A DNA stretch of 64,000 bases from Auanema rhodensis. Its lineage: Eukaryota > Nematoda > Chromadorea > Rhabditida > Rhabditidae. Every line of letters begins with the position of its first letter. Position 1 is the stretch's first letter. Location of the stretch: contig OZ059894.1 in assembly GCA_964057225.1 (NCBI GenBank), positions 2,480,001-2,544,000 of the forward strand, in the 5' to 3' direction. Under the pieces are notes generated by a model. It was not told the DNA's origin, did no database searches, and saw only the letters and a list, made by a program, of their open reading frames with translations. Positions 9,126 to 23,866 of the stretch are shown piece by piece. A program made the translations under genes and the position numbers.

Positions 9126-12100
9126 CAAAAACATTTTGACAAAAATTTTTTCGAAAAATTTCAAAATAATTTAGCAAAAAGTAGATGTTTTTAGATTCCT
9201 TTTTTCAAGGCAAAGACGATGGACTATGTTATTCAACGAAAAAATTAATTCTTCAGGGTGAAAATCGAGGATATAAGTGTGAACTTATATCAGTTGATAT
9301 CTCGGTGCATTTTCAAGCTAGCGCAAATCTGATAACACAGATCGACGCAGCTTAAAAATCCGCATCGAATGCACTATACTACATTGAGAAACGCTTAATA
9401 CAAAAATTAGTTATGATCGTTTGAAAAATGATGAATTAGTGTATGTTGAGTTTCCATGTACACTCAACATTGCTTCCAAAAACATTTTGACAAAAATTTT
9501 TTCGAAAAATTTCAAAATAATTTAGCAAAAAGTAGATGTTTTCAGATTTTTTTTTCAAGGCAAAGACGATGGACAATGTTATTCAACGAAAAAATTAATT
9601 CTTCAGGGTGAAAATCGAGGATATAAGTGTGAACTTATATCAGTTGATATCTCGGTGCATTTTTAAGCTAGCGCAAATCTGATAACACAGACCGACGCAG
9701 CTTAAAAATCCGCATCGAATGCACTATTACACATTGAGAAACGCTCAATACAAAAATTAGTTATGATCGTTTGAAAAATGATGCATTAGTGTATGTTGAG
9801 TTTCCATGTACAATCAACATTGCTTCCAAAAACATTTTGACAAAAATTTTTTCGAAAAATTTCAAAATAATTTAGCAAAAAGTAGATGTTTTTAGATTCC
9901 GTTTTTCAAGGCAAAGACGATGGACGATGTTATTCAACGAAAAAATTAATTCTTCAGGGTGAAAATCGAGGATATAAGTGTGAACTTATATCAGTTGATA
10001 TCTCGGTGCATTTTTAAGCTAGCGCAAATCTGATAACACAGATCGACGCAGCTTAAAAATCCGCTTCGAATGCACTATACTACATTGAGAAACGCTCAAT
10101 ACAAAAATTAGTTATGATCGTTTGAAAAATGATGAATTAGTGTATGTTGAGTTTCCATGTACACTCAACATTGCTTCCAAAAACATTTTGACAAAAATTT
10201 TTTCGAAAAATTTCAAAATAATTTAGCAAAAAGTAGATGTTTTTAGATTCCTCTTTTTAAGGCAAAGACGATGGACAATGTTATTCAACGAAAAAATTAA
10301 TTCTTCAGGGTGAAAATCGAGGATATAAGTGTGAACTTATATCAGTTGATATCTCGGTGCATTTTTAAGCTAGCGCAAATCTGATAACACAGATCGACGC
10401 AGCTTAAAAATCCGCATCGAATGCACTATACTACATTGAGAAACGCTCAATACAAAAATTAGTTATGATCGTTTGAAAAATGATGCATTAGTGTATGTTG
10501 AGTTTCCATGTACACTCAACATTGCTTCCAAAAACATTTTGACAAAAATTTTTTCGAAAAATTTCAAAATAATTTAGCAAAAAGTAGATGTTTTTAGATT
10601 CCTTTTTTTAAGGCAAAGACGATGGACAATGTTATTCAACGAAAAAATTAATTCTTCAGGGTGAAAATCGAGGATATAAGTGTGAACTTATATCAGTTGA
10701 TATCTCGGTGCATTTTCAAGCTAGCGCAAATCTGATAACACAGATCGACGCAGCTTAAAAATCCGCATCAAATGCACTATACTACATTGAGAAACGCTTA
10801 ATACAAAAATTAGTTATGATCGTTTGAAAAATGATGCATTAGTGTATGTTGAGTTTCCATGTACACTCAACATTGCTTCCAAAAACATTTTGACAAAAAT
10901 TTTTTCGAAAAATTTCAGAATAATTTAGCAAAAAGTAGATGTTTTTAGATTCCTTTTTTCAAGGCAAAGACGATGGACATTGTTATTCAACGAAAAAATT
11001 AATTCTTCAGGGTGAAAATCGAGGATATAAGTGTGAACATATATCAGTTGATATCTCGGTGCATTTTTAAGCTAGCGCAAATCTGATAACACAGACCGAC
11101 GCAGCTTAAAAATCCGCATCGAATGCACTATTCTACATTGAGAAACGCTCAATACAAAAATTAGTTATGATCGTTTGAAAAATGATGCATTAGTGTATGT
11201 TGAGTTTCCATGTACAATCAACATTGCTTCCAAAAACATTTTGACAAAAATTTTTTCGAAAAATTTCAAAATAATTTAGCAAAAAGTAGATGTTTTTAGA
11301 TTCCGTTTTTCAAGGCAAAGACGATGGACGATGTTATTCAACGAAAAAATTAATTCTTCAGGGTGAAAATCGAGGATATAAGTGTGAACTTATATCAGTT
11401 GATATCTCGGTGCATTTTTAAGCTAGCGCAAATCTGATAACACAGATCAACGCAGCTTAAAAATCCGCATCGAATGCACTATTCTACATTGAGAAACGCT
11501 CAATACAAAAATTAGTTATGATCGTTTGAAAAATGATGAATTAGTGTATGTTGAGTTTCCATGTACACTCAACATTGCTTCCAAAAACATTTTGACAAAA
11601 ATTTTTTCGAGAAATTTCAGAATAATTTAGCAAAAAGTAGATGTTTTTAGATTCCTTTTTTCAAGGCGAAGACGATGGACATTGTTATTCAACGAAAAAA
11701 TTAATTCTTCAGGGTGAAAATCGAGGATATAAGTGTGAACTTATATCAGTTGATATCTCGGTGCATTTTTAAGCTAGCGCAAATCTGATAACACAGATCG
11801 ACGCAGCTTAAAAATCCGCATCGAATGCACTATACTACATTGAGAAACGCTTAATACAAAAATTAGTTATGATCGTTTGAAAAATGATGCATTAGTGTAT
11901 GTTGAGTTTCCATGTACACTCAACATTGCTTCCAAAAACATTTTGACAAAAATTTTTTCGAAAAATTTCAAAATAATTTAGCAAAAAGTAGATGTTTTTA
12001 GATTCCTTTTTTTAAGGCAAAGACGATGGACAATGTTATTCAACGAAAAAATTAATTCTTCAGGGTGAAAATCGAGGATATAAGTGTGAACTTATATCAG

Positions 12101-14740
12101 TTGATATCTCGGTGCATTTTTAAGCTAGCGCAAATCTGATAACACAGATCGATGCAGCTTAAAAATCCGCATCGAATGCACTATACTACATTGAGAAACG
12201 CTTAATACAAAAATTAGTTATGATCGTTTGAAAAATGATGAATTAGTGTATGTTGAGTTTCCATGTACACTCAACATTGCTTCCAAAAACATTTTGACAA
12301 AAATTTTTTCGAAAAATTTCAAGATAATTTAGCAAAAAGTAGATGTTTTTAGATTCCGTTTTTCAAGGCAAAGACGATGGACGATGTTATTCAACGAAAA
12401 AATTAATTCTTCAGGGTGAAAATCGAGGATATAAGTGTGAACTTATATCAGTTGATATCTCGGTGCATTTTTACGCTAGCGCAAATCTGATAACACAGAT
12501 CGACGCAGCTTAAAAATCCGCTTCGAATGCACTATACTACATTGAGAAACGCTCAATACAAAAATTAGTTATGATCGTTTGAAAAATGATGCATTAGTGT
12601 ATGTTGAGTTTCCATGTACACTCAACATTGCTTCCAAAAACATTTTGACAAAAATTTTTTCGAAAAATTTCAGAATAATTTAGCAAAAAGTAGATGTTTT
12701 TAGATTCCTTTTTTCAAGGCAAAGACGATGGACATTGTTATTCAACGAAAAAATTAATTCTTCAGGGTGAAAATCGAGGATATAAGTGTGAACATATATC
12801 AGTTGATATCTCGGTGCATTTTTAAGCTAGCGCAAATCTGATAACACAGACCGACGCAGCTTAAAAATCCGCATCGAATGCACTATTCTACATTGAGAAA
12901 CGCTCAATACAAAAATTAGTTATGATCGTTTGAAAAATGATGCATTAGTGTATGTTGAGTTTCCATGTACAATCAACATTGCTTCCAAAAACATTTTGAC
13001 AAAAATTTTTTCGAAAAATTTCAAAATAATTTAGCAAAAAGTAGATGTTTTTAGATTTCGTTTTTCAAGGCAAAGACGATGGACGATGTTATTCAACGAA
13101 AAAATTAATTCTTCAGGGTGAAAATCGAGGATATAAGTGTGAACTTATATCAGTTGATATCTCGGTGCATTTTTAAGCTAGCGCAAATCTGATAACACAG
13201 ATCGACGCAGCTTAAAAATCCGCATCGAATGCACTATACTACATTGAGAAACGCTCAATACAAAAATTAGTTATGATGGTTTGAAAAATGATGAATTAGT
13301 GTATGTTGAGTTTCCATGTACACTCAACATTGCTTCCAAAAACATTTTGACAAAAATTTTTTCGAGAAATTTCAAAATAATTTAGCAAAAAGTAGATGTT
13401 TTTAGATTCCTTTTTTTAAGGCAAAGACGATGGACAATGTTATTCAACGAAAAAATTGATTCTTCAGGGTGAAAATCGAGGATATAAGTGTGAACTTATA
13501 TCAGTTGATATCTCGGTGCATTTTTAAGCTAGCGCAAATCTGATAACACAGATCGACGCAGCTTAAAAATCCGCTTCGAATGCACTATACTACATTGAGA
13601 AACGCTCAATACAAAAATTAGTTATGATCGTTTGAAAAATGATGAATTAGTGTATGTTGAGTTTCCATGTACACTCAACATTGCTTCCAAAAACATTTTG
13701 ACAAAAATTTTTTCGAAAAATTTCAGAATAATTTAGCAAAAAGTAGATGTTTTTAGATTCCTTTTTTCAAGGCAAAGACGATGGACATTGTTATTCAACG
13801 AAAAAATTAATTCTTCAGGGTGAAAATCGAGGATATAAGTGTGAACTTATATCAGTTGATATCTCGGTGCATTTTTAAGCTAGCGCAAATCTGATAACAC
13901 AGATCGACGCAGCTTAAAAATCCGCATCGAATGCACTATACTACATTGAGAAACGCTCAATACAAAAATTAGTTATGATCGTTTGAAAAATGATGCATTA
14001 GTGTATGTTGAGTTTCCATGTACACTCAACATAGCTTCCAAAAACATTTTGACAAAAATTTTTTCGAAAAATTTCAAAATAATTTAGCAAAAAGTAGATG
14101 TTTTTAGATTCCTTTTTTCAAGGCAAAGACGATGGACAATGTTATTCAACGAAAAAATTAATTCTTCAGGGTGAAAATCGAGGATATAAGTGTGAACTTA
14201 TATCAGTTGATATCTCGGTGCATTTTTAAGCTAGCGCAAATCTGATAACACAGAACGACGCAGCTTAAAAATCCGCATCGAATGCACTATACTACATTGA
14301 GAAACGCTTAATACAAAAATTAGTTATGATCGTTTGAAAAATGATGCATTAGTGTATGTTGAGTTTCCATGTACACTCAACATTGCTTCCAAAAACATTT
14401 TGACAAAAATTTTTTCGAAAAATTTCAAAATAATTTAGCAAAAAGTAGATGTTTTTAGATTCCTTTTTTTAAGGCAAAGACGATGGACAATGTTATTCAA
14501 CGAAAAAATTAATTCTTCAGGGTGAAAATCGAGGATATAAGTGTGAACTTATATCAGTTGATATCTCGGTGCATTTTTAAGCTAGCGCAAATCTGATAAC
14601 ACAGATCGACGCAGCTTAAAAATCCGCATCGAATGCACTATACTACATTGAGAAACGCTCAATACAAAAATTAGTTATGATCGTTTGAAAAATGATGCAT
14701 TAGTGTATGTTGAGTTTCCATGTACACTCAACATAGCTTC
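9126..14740 (+). repeat. Long block, copy 2 (monomers 27-42)
   Basis: Sixteen monomers matching 1756-8423 marker by marker, with three monomers removed at the hybrid monomer 39 (13337). After that point, markers such as ATTGATTC (7139/13456), AACATAGC (7711/14028) and CAGAACGAC (7935/14252) match at offset 6317. The last monomer differs at its end (AACATAGC instead of AACATTGC). Confidence 0.9.
13337..13687 (+). repeat. Hybrid monomer 39 carrying an unequal-exchange junction
   Basis: The first part has CGAGAAATTTC (variant G at 13366) like monomer 18. From the TTTTTTTAAGG at 13411-13421 onward it matches monomer 21, including ATTGATTC and CCGCTTCGAA. The switch therefore lies between about 13367 and 13416, inside one monomer and in register. 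Confidence 0.8.
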
Positions 14741-16144
14741 CAAAAACATTTTGACAAAAATTTTTTCGAAAAATTTCAAAATAATTTAGCAAAAAGTAGA
14801 TGTTTTTAGATTCCTTTTTTCAAGGCAAAGACGATGGACGATGTTATTCAACGAAAAAATTAATTCTTCAGGGTGAAAATCGAGGATATAAGTGTGAACT
14901 TATATCAGTTGATATCTCGGTGCATTTTTAAGCTAGCGCAAATCTGATAACACAGATCGACGCAGCTTAAAAATCCGCTTCGAATGCACTATACTACATT
15001 GAGAAACGCTCAATACAAAAATTAGTTATGATCGTTTGAAAAATGATGCATTAGTGTATGTTGAGTTTCCATGTACACTCAACATAGCTTCCAAAAACAT
15101 TTTGACAAAAATTTTTTCGAAAAATTTCAAAATAATTTAGCAAAAAGTAGATGTTTTTAGATTCCTTTTTTCAAGGCAAAGACGATGGACAATGTTATTC
15201 AACGAAAAAATTAATTCTTCAGGGTGAAAATCGAGGATATAAGTGTGAACTTATATCAGTTGATATCTCGGTGCATTTTTAAGCTAGCGCAAATCTGATA
15301 ACACAGATCGACGCAGCTTAAAAATCCGCATCGAATGCACTATACTACATTGAGAAACGCTCAATACAAAAATTAGTTATGATCGTTTGAAAAATGATGC
15401 ATTAGTGTATGTTGAGTTTCCATGTACACTCAACATAGCTTCCAAAAACATTTTGACAAAAATTTTTTCGAAAAATTTCAAAATAATTTAGCAAAAAGTA
15501 GATGTTTTTAGATTCCTTTTTTCAAGGCAAAGACGATGGACGATGTTATTCAACGAAAAAATTAATTCTTCAGGGTGAAAATCGAGGATATAAGTGTGAA
15601 CTTATATCAGTTGATATCTCGGTGCATTTTTAAGCTAGCGCAAATCTGATAACACAGATCGACGCAGCTTAAAAATCCGCTTCGAATGCACTATACTACA
15701 TTGAGAAACGCTCAATACAAAAATTAGTTATGATCGTTTGAAAAATGATGAATTAGTGTATGTTGAGTTTCCATGTACACTCAACATTGCTTCCAAAAAC
15801 ATTTTGACAAAAATTTTTTCGAAAAATTTCAAAATAATTTAGCAAAAAGTAGATGTTTTTAGATTCCTTTTTTTAAGGCAAAGACGATGGACAATGTTAT
15901 TCAACGAAAAAATTAATTCTTCAGGGTGAAAATCGAGGATATAAGTGTGAACATATATCAGTTGATATCTCGGTGCATTTTTAAGCTAGCGCAAATCTGA
16001 TAACACAGATCGACGCAGCTTAAAAATCCGCATCGAATGCACTATTCTACATTGAGAAACGCTCAATACAAAAATTAGTTATGATCGTTTGAAAAATGAT
16101 GCATTAGTGTATGTTGAGTTTCCATGTACACTCAACATAGCTTC
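14741..16144 (+). repeat. 4-monomer higher-order unit, copy 1
   Basis: Monomers 43-46. Signature: GACGATG with CCGCTTCG; GACAATG; GACGATG with CCGCTTCG and GATGAATT; then TTTTTTTAAGG with AACATATATC and CTATTCTAC. AACATAGC ends three of the four. CCGCTTCG recurs every 702 bp here, so a 2-mer period lies inside the 4-mer. Confidence 0.85.
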
Positions 16145-17548
16145 CAAAAACATTTTGACAAAAATTTTTTCGAAAAATTTCAAAATAATTTAGCAAAAAG
16201 TAGATGTTTTTAGATTCCTTTTTTCAAGGCAAAGACGATGGACGATGTTATTCAACGAAAAAATTAATTCTTCAGGGTGAAAATCGAGGATATAAGTGTG
16301 AACTTATATCAGTTGATATCTCGGTGCATTTTTAAGCTAGCGCAAATCTGATAACACAGATCGACGCAGCTTAAAAATCCGCTTCGAATGCACTATACTA
16401 CATTGAGAAACGCTCAATACAAAAATTAGTTATGATCGTTTGAAAAATGATGCATTAGTGTATGTTGAGTTTCCATGTACACTCAACATAGCTTCCAAAA
16501 ACATTTTGACAAAAATTTTTTCGAAAAATTTCAAAATAATTTAGCAAAAAGTAGATGTTTTTAGATTCCTTTTTTCAAGGCAAAGACGATGGACAATGTT
16601 ATTCAACGAAAAAATTAATTCTTCAGGGTGAAAATCGAGGATATAAGTGTGAACTTATATCAGTTGATATCTCGGTGCATTTTTAAGCTAGCGCAAATCT
16701 GATAACACAGATCGACGCAGCTTAAAAATCCGCATCGAATGCACTATACTACATTGAGAAACGCTCAATACAAAAATTAGTTATGATCGTTTGAAAAATG
16801 ATGCATTAGTGTATGTTGAGTTTCCATGTACACTCAACATAGCTTCCAAAAACATTTTGACAAAAATTTTTTCGAAAAATTTCAAAATAATTTAGCAAAA
16901 AGTAGATGTTTTTAGATTCCTTTTTTCAAGGCAAAGACGATGGACGATGTTATTCAACGAAAAAATTAATTCTTCAGGGTGAAAATCGAGGATATAAGTG
17001 TGAACTTATATCAGTTGATATCTCGGTGCATTTTTAAGCTAGCGCAAATCTGATAACACAGATCGACGCAGCTTAAAAATCCGCTTCGAATGCACTATAC
17101 TACATTGAGAAACGCTCAATACAAAAATTAGTTATGATCGTTTGAAAAATGATGAATTAGTGTATGTTGAGTTTCCATGTACACTCAACATTGCTTCCAA
17201 AAACATTTTGACAAAAATTTTTTCGAAAAATTTCAAAATAATTTAGCAAAAAGTAGATGTTTTTAGATTCCTTTTTTTAAGGCAAAGACGATGGACAATG
17301 TTATTCAACGAAAAAATTAATTCTTCAGGGTGAAAATCGAGGATATAAGTGTGAACATATATCAGTTGATATCTCGGTGCATTTTTAAGCTAGCGCAAAT
17401 CTGATAACACAGACCGACGCAGCTTAAAAATCCGCATCGAATGCACTATTCTACATTGAGAAACGCTCAATACAAAAATTAGTTATGATCGTTTGAAAAA
17501 TGATGCATTAGTGTATGTTGAGTTTCCATGTACACTCAACATAGCTTC
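16145..17548 (+). repeat. 4-monomer higher-order unit, copy 2
   Basis: Monomers 47-50 repeat the previous unit 1404 bp later with the same markers in the same order. One difference seen is CAGACCGAC in the last monomer, where the first unit has CAGATCGAC. Confidence 0.85.
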
Positions 17549-19654
17549 CAAAAACATTTTGACAAAAATTTTTTCGAAAAATTTCAAAATAATTTAGCAA
17601 AAAGTAGATGTTTTTAGATTCCTTTTTTCAAGGCAAAGACGATGGACGATGTTATTCAACGAAAAAATTAATTCTTCAGGGTGAAAATCGAGGATATAAG
17701 TGTGAACTTATATCAGTTGATATCTCGGTGCATTTTTAAGCTAGCGCAAATCTGATAACACAGATCGACGCAGCTTAAAAATCCGCTTCGAATGCACTAT
17801 ACTACATTGAGAAACGCTCAATACAAAAATTAGTTATGATCGTTTGAAAAATGATGAATTAGTGTATGTTGAGTTTCCATGTACACTCAACATTGCTTCC
17901 AAAAACATTTTGACAAAAATTTTTTCGAAAAATTTCAAAATAATTTAGCAAAAAGTAGATGTTTTTAGATTCCTTTTTTTAAGGCAAAGACGATGGACAA
18001 TGTTATTCAACGAAAAAATTAATTCTTCAGGGTGAAAATCGAGGATATAAGTGTGAACATATATCAGTTGATATCTCGGTGCATTTTTAAGCTAGCGCAA
18101 ATCTGATAACACAGACCGACGCAGCTTAAAAATCCGCATCGAATGCACTATTCTACATTGAGAAACGCTCAATACAAAAATTAGTTATGATCGTTTGAAA
18201 AATGATGCATTAGTGTATGTTGAGTTTCCATGTACAATCAACATTGCTTCCAAAAACATTTTGACAAAAATTTTTTCGAAAAATTTCAAAATAATTTAGC
18301 AAAAAGTAGATGTTTTTAGATTCCGTTTTTCAAGGCAAAGACGATGGACGATGTTATTCAACGAAAAAATTAATTCTTCAGGGTGAAAATCGAGGATATA
18401 AGTGTGAACTTATATCAGTTGATATCTCGGTGCATTTTTAAGCTAGCGCAAATCTGATAACACAGATCGACGCAGCTTAAAAATCCGCATCGAATGCACT
18501 ATACTACATTGAGAAACGCTCAATACAAAAATTAGTTATGATCGTTTGAAAAATGATGAATTAGTGTATGTTGAGTTTCCATGTACACTCAACATTGCTT
18601 CCAAAAACATTTTGACAAAAATTTTTTCGAGAAATTTCAAAATAATTTAGCAAAAAGTAGATGTTTTTAGATTCCTTTTTTCAAGGCGAAGACGATGGAC
18701 ATTGTTATTCAACGAAAAAATTAATTCTTCAGGGTGAAAATCGAGGATATAAGTGTGAACTTATATCAGTTGATATCTCGGTGCATTTTTAAGCTAGCGC
18801 AAATCTGATAACACAGATCGACGCAGCTTAAAAATCCGCATCGAATGCACTATACTACATTGAGAAACGCTCAATACAAAAATTAGTTATGATCGTTTGA
18901 AAAATGATGCATTAGTGTATGTTGAGTTTCCATGTACACTCAACATTGCTTCCAAAAACATTTTGACAAAAATTTTTTCGAAAAATTTCAAAATAATTTA
19001 GCAAAAAATAGATGTTTTTAGATTCCTTTTTTTAAGGCAAAGACGATGGACAATGTTATTCAATGAAAAAATTAATTCTTCAGGGTGAAAATCGAGGATA
19101 TAAGTGTGAACTTATATCAGTTGATATCTCGGTGCATTTTCAAGCTAGCGCAAATCTGATAACACAGATCGACGCAGCTTAAAAATCCGCATCAAATGCA
19201 CTATACTACATTGAGAAACGCTTAATACAAAAATTAGTTATGATCGTTTGAAAAATGATGCATTAGTGTATGTTGAGTTTCCATGTACACTCAACATTGC
19301 TTCCAAAAACATTTTGACAAAAATTTTTTCGAAAAATTTCAAAATAATTTAGCAAAAAGTAGATGTTTTTAGATTCCTTTTTTCAAGGCAAAGACGATGG
19401 ACATTGTTATTCAACGAAAAAATCAATTCTTCAGGGTGAAAATTGAGGATCTAAGTGTGAACTTATATCAGTTGATATCTCGGTGCATTTTTAAGCTAGC
19501 GCAAATCTGATAACACAGATCGACGCAGCTTAAAAATCCGCATCGAATGCACTATACTACATTGAGAAACGCTCAATACAAAAATTAGTTATGATCGTTT
19601 GAAAAATGATGCATTAGTGTATGTTGAGTTTCCATGTACACTCAACATAGCTTC
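17549..19654 (+). repeat. 6-monomer higher-order unit, copy 1
   Basis: Monomers 51-56. Order of signatures: GACGATG plus CCGCTTCG; TTTTTTTAAGG plus AACATATATC and CAGACCGAC; CCGTTTTTCAAGG; CGAGAAATTTC plus GGCGAAG; GCAAAAAATAGATG plus CAATGAAAAAATT; AAAATCAATTC plus GATCTAAG. Unit length is 2106 bp. Confidence 0.92.
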
Positions 19655-21760
19655 CAAAAACATTTTGACAAAAATTTTTTCGAAAAATTTCAAAATAATT
19701 TAGCAAAAAGTAGATGTTTTTAGATTCCTTTTTTCAAGGCAAAGACGATGGACGATGTTATTCAACGAAAAAATTAATTCTTCAGGGTGAAAATCGAGGA
19801 TATAAGTGTGAACTTATATCAGTTGATATCTCGGTGCATTTTTAAGCTAGCGCAAATCTGATAACACAGATCGACGCAGCTTAAAAATCCGCTTCGAATG
19901 CACTATACTACATTGAGAAACGCTCAATACAAAAATTAGTTATGATCGTTTGAAAAATGATGAATTAGTGTATGTTGAGTTTCCATGTACACTCAACATT
20001 GCTTCCAAAAACATTTTGACAAAAATTTTTTCGAAAAATTTCAAAATAATTTAGCAAAAAGTAGATGTTTTTAGATTCCTTTTTTTAAGGCAAAGACGAT
20101 GGACAATGTTATTCAACGAAAAAATTAATTCTTCAGGGTGAAAATCGAGGATATAAGTGTGAACATATATCAGTTGATATCTCGGTGCATTTTTAAGCTA
20201 GCGCAAATCTGATAACACAGACCGACGCAGCTTAAAAATCCGCATCGAATGCACTATTCTACATTGAGAAACGCTCAATACAAAAATTAGTTATGATCGT
20301 TTGAAAAATGATGCATTAGTGTATGTTGAGTTTCCATGTACAATCAACATTGCTTCCAAAAACATTTTGACAAAAATTTTTTCGAAAAATTTCAAAATAA
20401 TTTAGCAAAAAGTAGATGTTTTTAGATTCCGTTTTTCAAGGCAAAGACGATGGACGATGTTATTCAACGAAAAAATTAATTCTTCAGGGTGAAAATCGAG
20501 GATATAAGTGTGAACTTATATCAGTTGATATCTCGGTGCATTTTTAAGCTAGCGCAAATCTGATAACACAGATCGACGCAGCTTAAAAATCCGCATCGAA
20601 TGCACTATACTACATTGAGAAACGCTCAATACAAAAATTAGTTATGATCGTTTGAAAAATGATGAATTAGTGTATGTTGAGTTTCCATGTACACTCAACA
20701 TTGCTTCCAAAAACATTTTGACAAAAATTTTTTCGAGAAATTTCAAAATAATTTAGCAAAAAGTAGATGTTTTTAGATTCCTTTTTTCAAGGCGAAGACG
20801 ATGGACATTGTTATTCAACGAAAAAATTAATTCTTCAGGGTGAAAATCGAGGATATAAGTGTGAACTTATATCAGTTGATATCTCGGTGCATTTTTAAGC
20901 TAGCGCAAATCTGATAACACAGATCGACGCAGCTTAAAAATCCGCATCGAATGCACTATACTACATTGAGAAACGCTCAATACAAAAATTAGTTATGATC
21001 GTTTGAAAAATGATGCATTAGTGTATGTTGAGTTTCCATGTACACTCAACATTGCTTCCAAAAACATTTTGACAAAAATTTTTTCGAAAAATTTCAAAAT
21101 AATTTAGCAAAAAATAGATGTTTTTAGATTCCTTTTTTTAAGGCAAAGACGATGGACAATGTTATTCAATGAAAAAATTAATTCTTCAGGGTGAAAATCG
21201 AGGATATAAGTGTGAACTTATATCAGTTGATATCTCGGTGCATTTTCAAGCTAGCGCAAATCTGATAACACAGATCGACGCAGCTTAAAAATCCGCATCA
21301 AATGCACTATACTACATTGAGAAACGCTCAATACAAAAATTAGTTATGATCGTTTGAAAAATGATGCATTAGTGTATGTTGAGTTTCCATGTACACTCAA
21401 CATAGCTTCCAAAAACATTTTGACAAAAATTTTTTCGAAAAATTTCAAAATAATTTAGCAAAAAGTAGATGTTTTTAGATTCCTTTTTTCAAGGCAAAGA
21501 CGATGGACATTGTTATTCAACGAAAAAATCAATTCTTCAGGGTGAAAATTGAGGATCTAAGTGTGAACTTATATCAGTTGATATCTCGGTGCATTTTTAA
21601 GCTAGCGCAAATCTGATAACACAGATCGACGCAGCTTAAAAATCCGCATCGAATGCACTATACTACATTGAGAAACGCTCAATACAAAAATTAGTTATGA
21701 TCGTTTGAAAAATGATGCATTAGTGTATGTTGAGTTTCCATGTACACTCAACATAGCTTC
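19655..21760 (+). repeat. 6-monomer higher-order unit, copy 2
   Basis: Monomers 57-62 have the same six signatures in the same order. CCGCTTCG (17783 to 19889) and GCAAAAAATA (19001 to 21107) are displaced by exactly 2106 bp. Small differences include AACATAGC after monomer 61. Confidence 0.92.
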
Positions 21761-23866
21761 CAAAAACATTTTGACAAAAATTTTTTCGAAAAATTTCAAA
21801 ATAATTTAGCAAAAAGTAGATGTTTTTAGATTCCTTTTTTCAAGGCAAAGACGATGGACGATGTTATTCAACGAAAAAATTAATTCTTCAGGGTGAAAAT
21901 CGAGGATATAAGTGTGAACTTATATCAGTTGATATCTCGGTGCATTTTTAAGCTAGCGCAAATCTGATAACACAGATCGACGCAGCTTAAAAATCCGCTT
22001 CGAATGCACTATACTACATTGAGAAACGCTCAATACAAAAATTAGTTATGATCGTTTGAAAAATGATGAATTAGTGTATGTTGAGTTTCCATGTACACTC
22101 AACATTGCTTCCAAAAACATTTTGACAAAAATTTTTTCGAAAAATTTCAAAATAATTTAGCAAAAAGTAGATGTTTTTAGATTCCTTTTTTTAAGGCAAA
22201 GACGATGGACAATGTTATTCAACGAAAAAATTAATTCTTCAGGGTGAAAATCGAGGATATAAGTGTGAACATATATCAGTTGATATCTCGGTGCATTTTT
22301 AAGCTAGCGCAAATCTGATAACACAGACCGACGCAGCTTAAAAATCCGCATCGAATGCACTATTCTACATTGAGAAACGCTCAATACAAAAATTAGTTAT
22401 GATCGTTTGAAAAATGATGCATTAGTGTATGTTGAGTTTCCATGTACAATCAACATTGCTTCCAAAAACATTTTGACAAAAATTTTTTCGAAAAATTTCA
22501 AAATAATTTAGCAAAAAGTAGATGTTTTTAGATTCCGTTTTTCAAGGCAAAGACGATGGACGATGTTATTCAACGAAAAAATTAATTCTTCAGGGTGAAA
22601 ATCGAGGATATAAGTGTGAACTTATATCAGTTGATATCTCGGTGCATTTTTAAGCTAGCGCAAATCTGATAACACAGATCGACGCAGCTTAAAAATCCGC
22701 ATCGAATGCACTATACTACATTGAAAAACGCTCAATACAAAAATTAGTTATGATCGTTTGAAAAATGATGAATTAGTGTATGTTGAGTTTCCATGTACAC
22801 TCAACATTGCTTCCAAAAACATTTTGACAAAAATTTTTTCGAGAAATTTCAAAATAATTTAGCAAAAAGTAGATGTTTTTAGATTCCTTTTTTCAAGGCG
22901 AAGACGATGGACATTGTTATTCAACGAAAAAATTAATTCTTCAGGGTGAAAATCGAGGATATAAGTGTGAACTTATATCAGTTGATATCTCGGTGCATTT
23001 TTAAGCTAGCGCAAATCTGATAACACAGATCGACGCAGCTTAAAAATCCGCATCGAATGCACTATACTACATTGAGAAACGCTCAATACAAAAATTAGTT
23101 ATGATCGTTTGAAAAATGATGCATTAGTGTATGTTGAGTTTCCATGTACACTCAACATTGCTTCCAAAAACATTTTGACAAAAATTTTTTCGAAAAATTT
23201 CAAAATAATTTAGCAAAAAATAGATGTTTTTAGATTCCTTTTTTCAAGGCAAAGACGATGGACAATGTTATTCAACGAAAAAATTAATTCTTCAGGGTGA
23301 AAATCGAGGATATAAGTGTGAACTTATATCAGTTGATATCTCGGTGCATTTTCAAGCTAGCGCAAATCTGATAACACAGATCGACGCAGCTTAAAAATCC
23401 GCATCAAATGCACTATACTACATTGAGAAACGCTTAATACAAAAATTAGTTATGATCGTTTGAAAAATGATGCATTAGTGTATGTTGAGTTTCCATGTAC
23501 ACTCAACATTGCTTCCAAAAACATTTTGACAAAAATTTTTTCGAAAAATTTCAAAATAATTTAGCAAAAAGTAGATGTTTTTAGATTCCTTTTTTCAAGG
23601 CAAAGACGATGGACATTGTTATTCAACGAAAAAATCAATTCTTCAGGGTGAAAATCGAGGATCTAAGTGTGAACTTATATCAGTTGATATCTCGGTGCAT
23701 TTTTAAGCTAGCGCAAATCTGATAACACAGATCGACGCAGCTTAAAAATCCGCATCGAATGCACTATACTACATTGAGAAACGCTCAATACAAAAATTAG
23801 TTATGATCGTTTGAAAAATGATGCATTAGTGTATGTTGAGTTTCCATGTACACTCAACATTGCTTC
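21761..23866 (+). repeat. 6-monomer higher-order unit, copy 3
   Basis: Monomers 63-68 are a third copy, with GCAAAAAATA at 23213, again 2106 bp on. Its fifth monomer has TTTTTTCAAGG and CAACGAAAAAATT where the first two copies have TTTTTTTAAGG and CAATGAAAAAATT, and monomer 65 has ATTGAAAAACG near 22721. The last two monomers also begin the following 8-mer. Confidence 0.9.
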
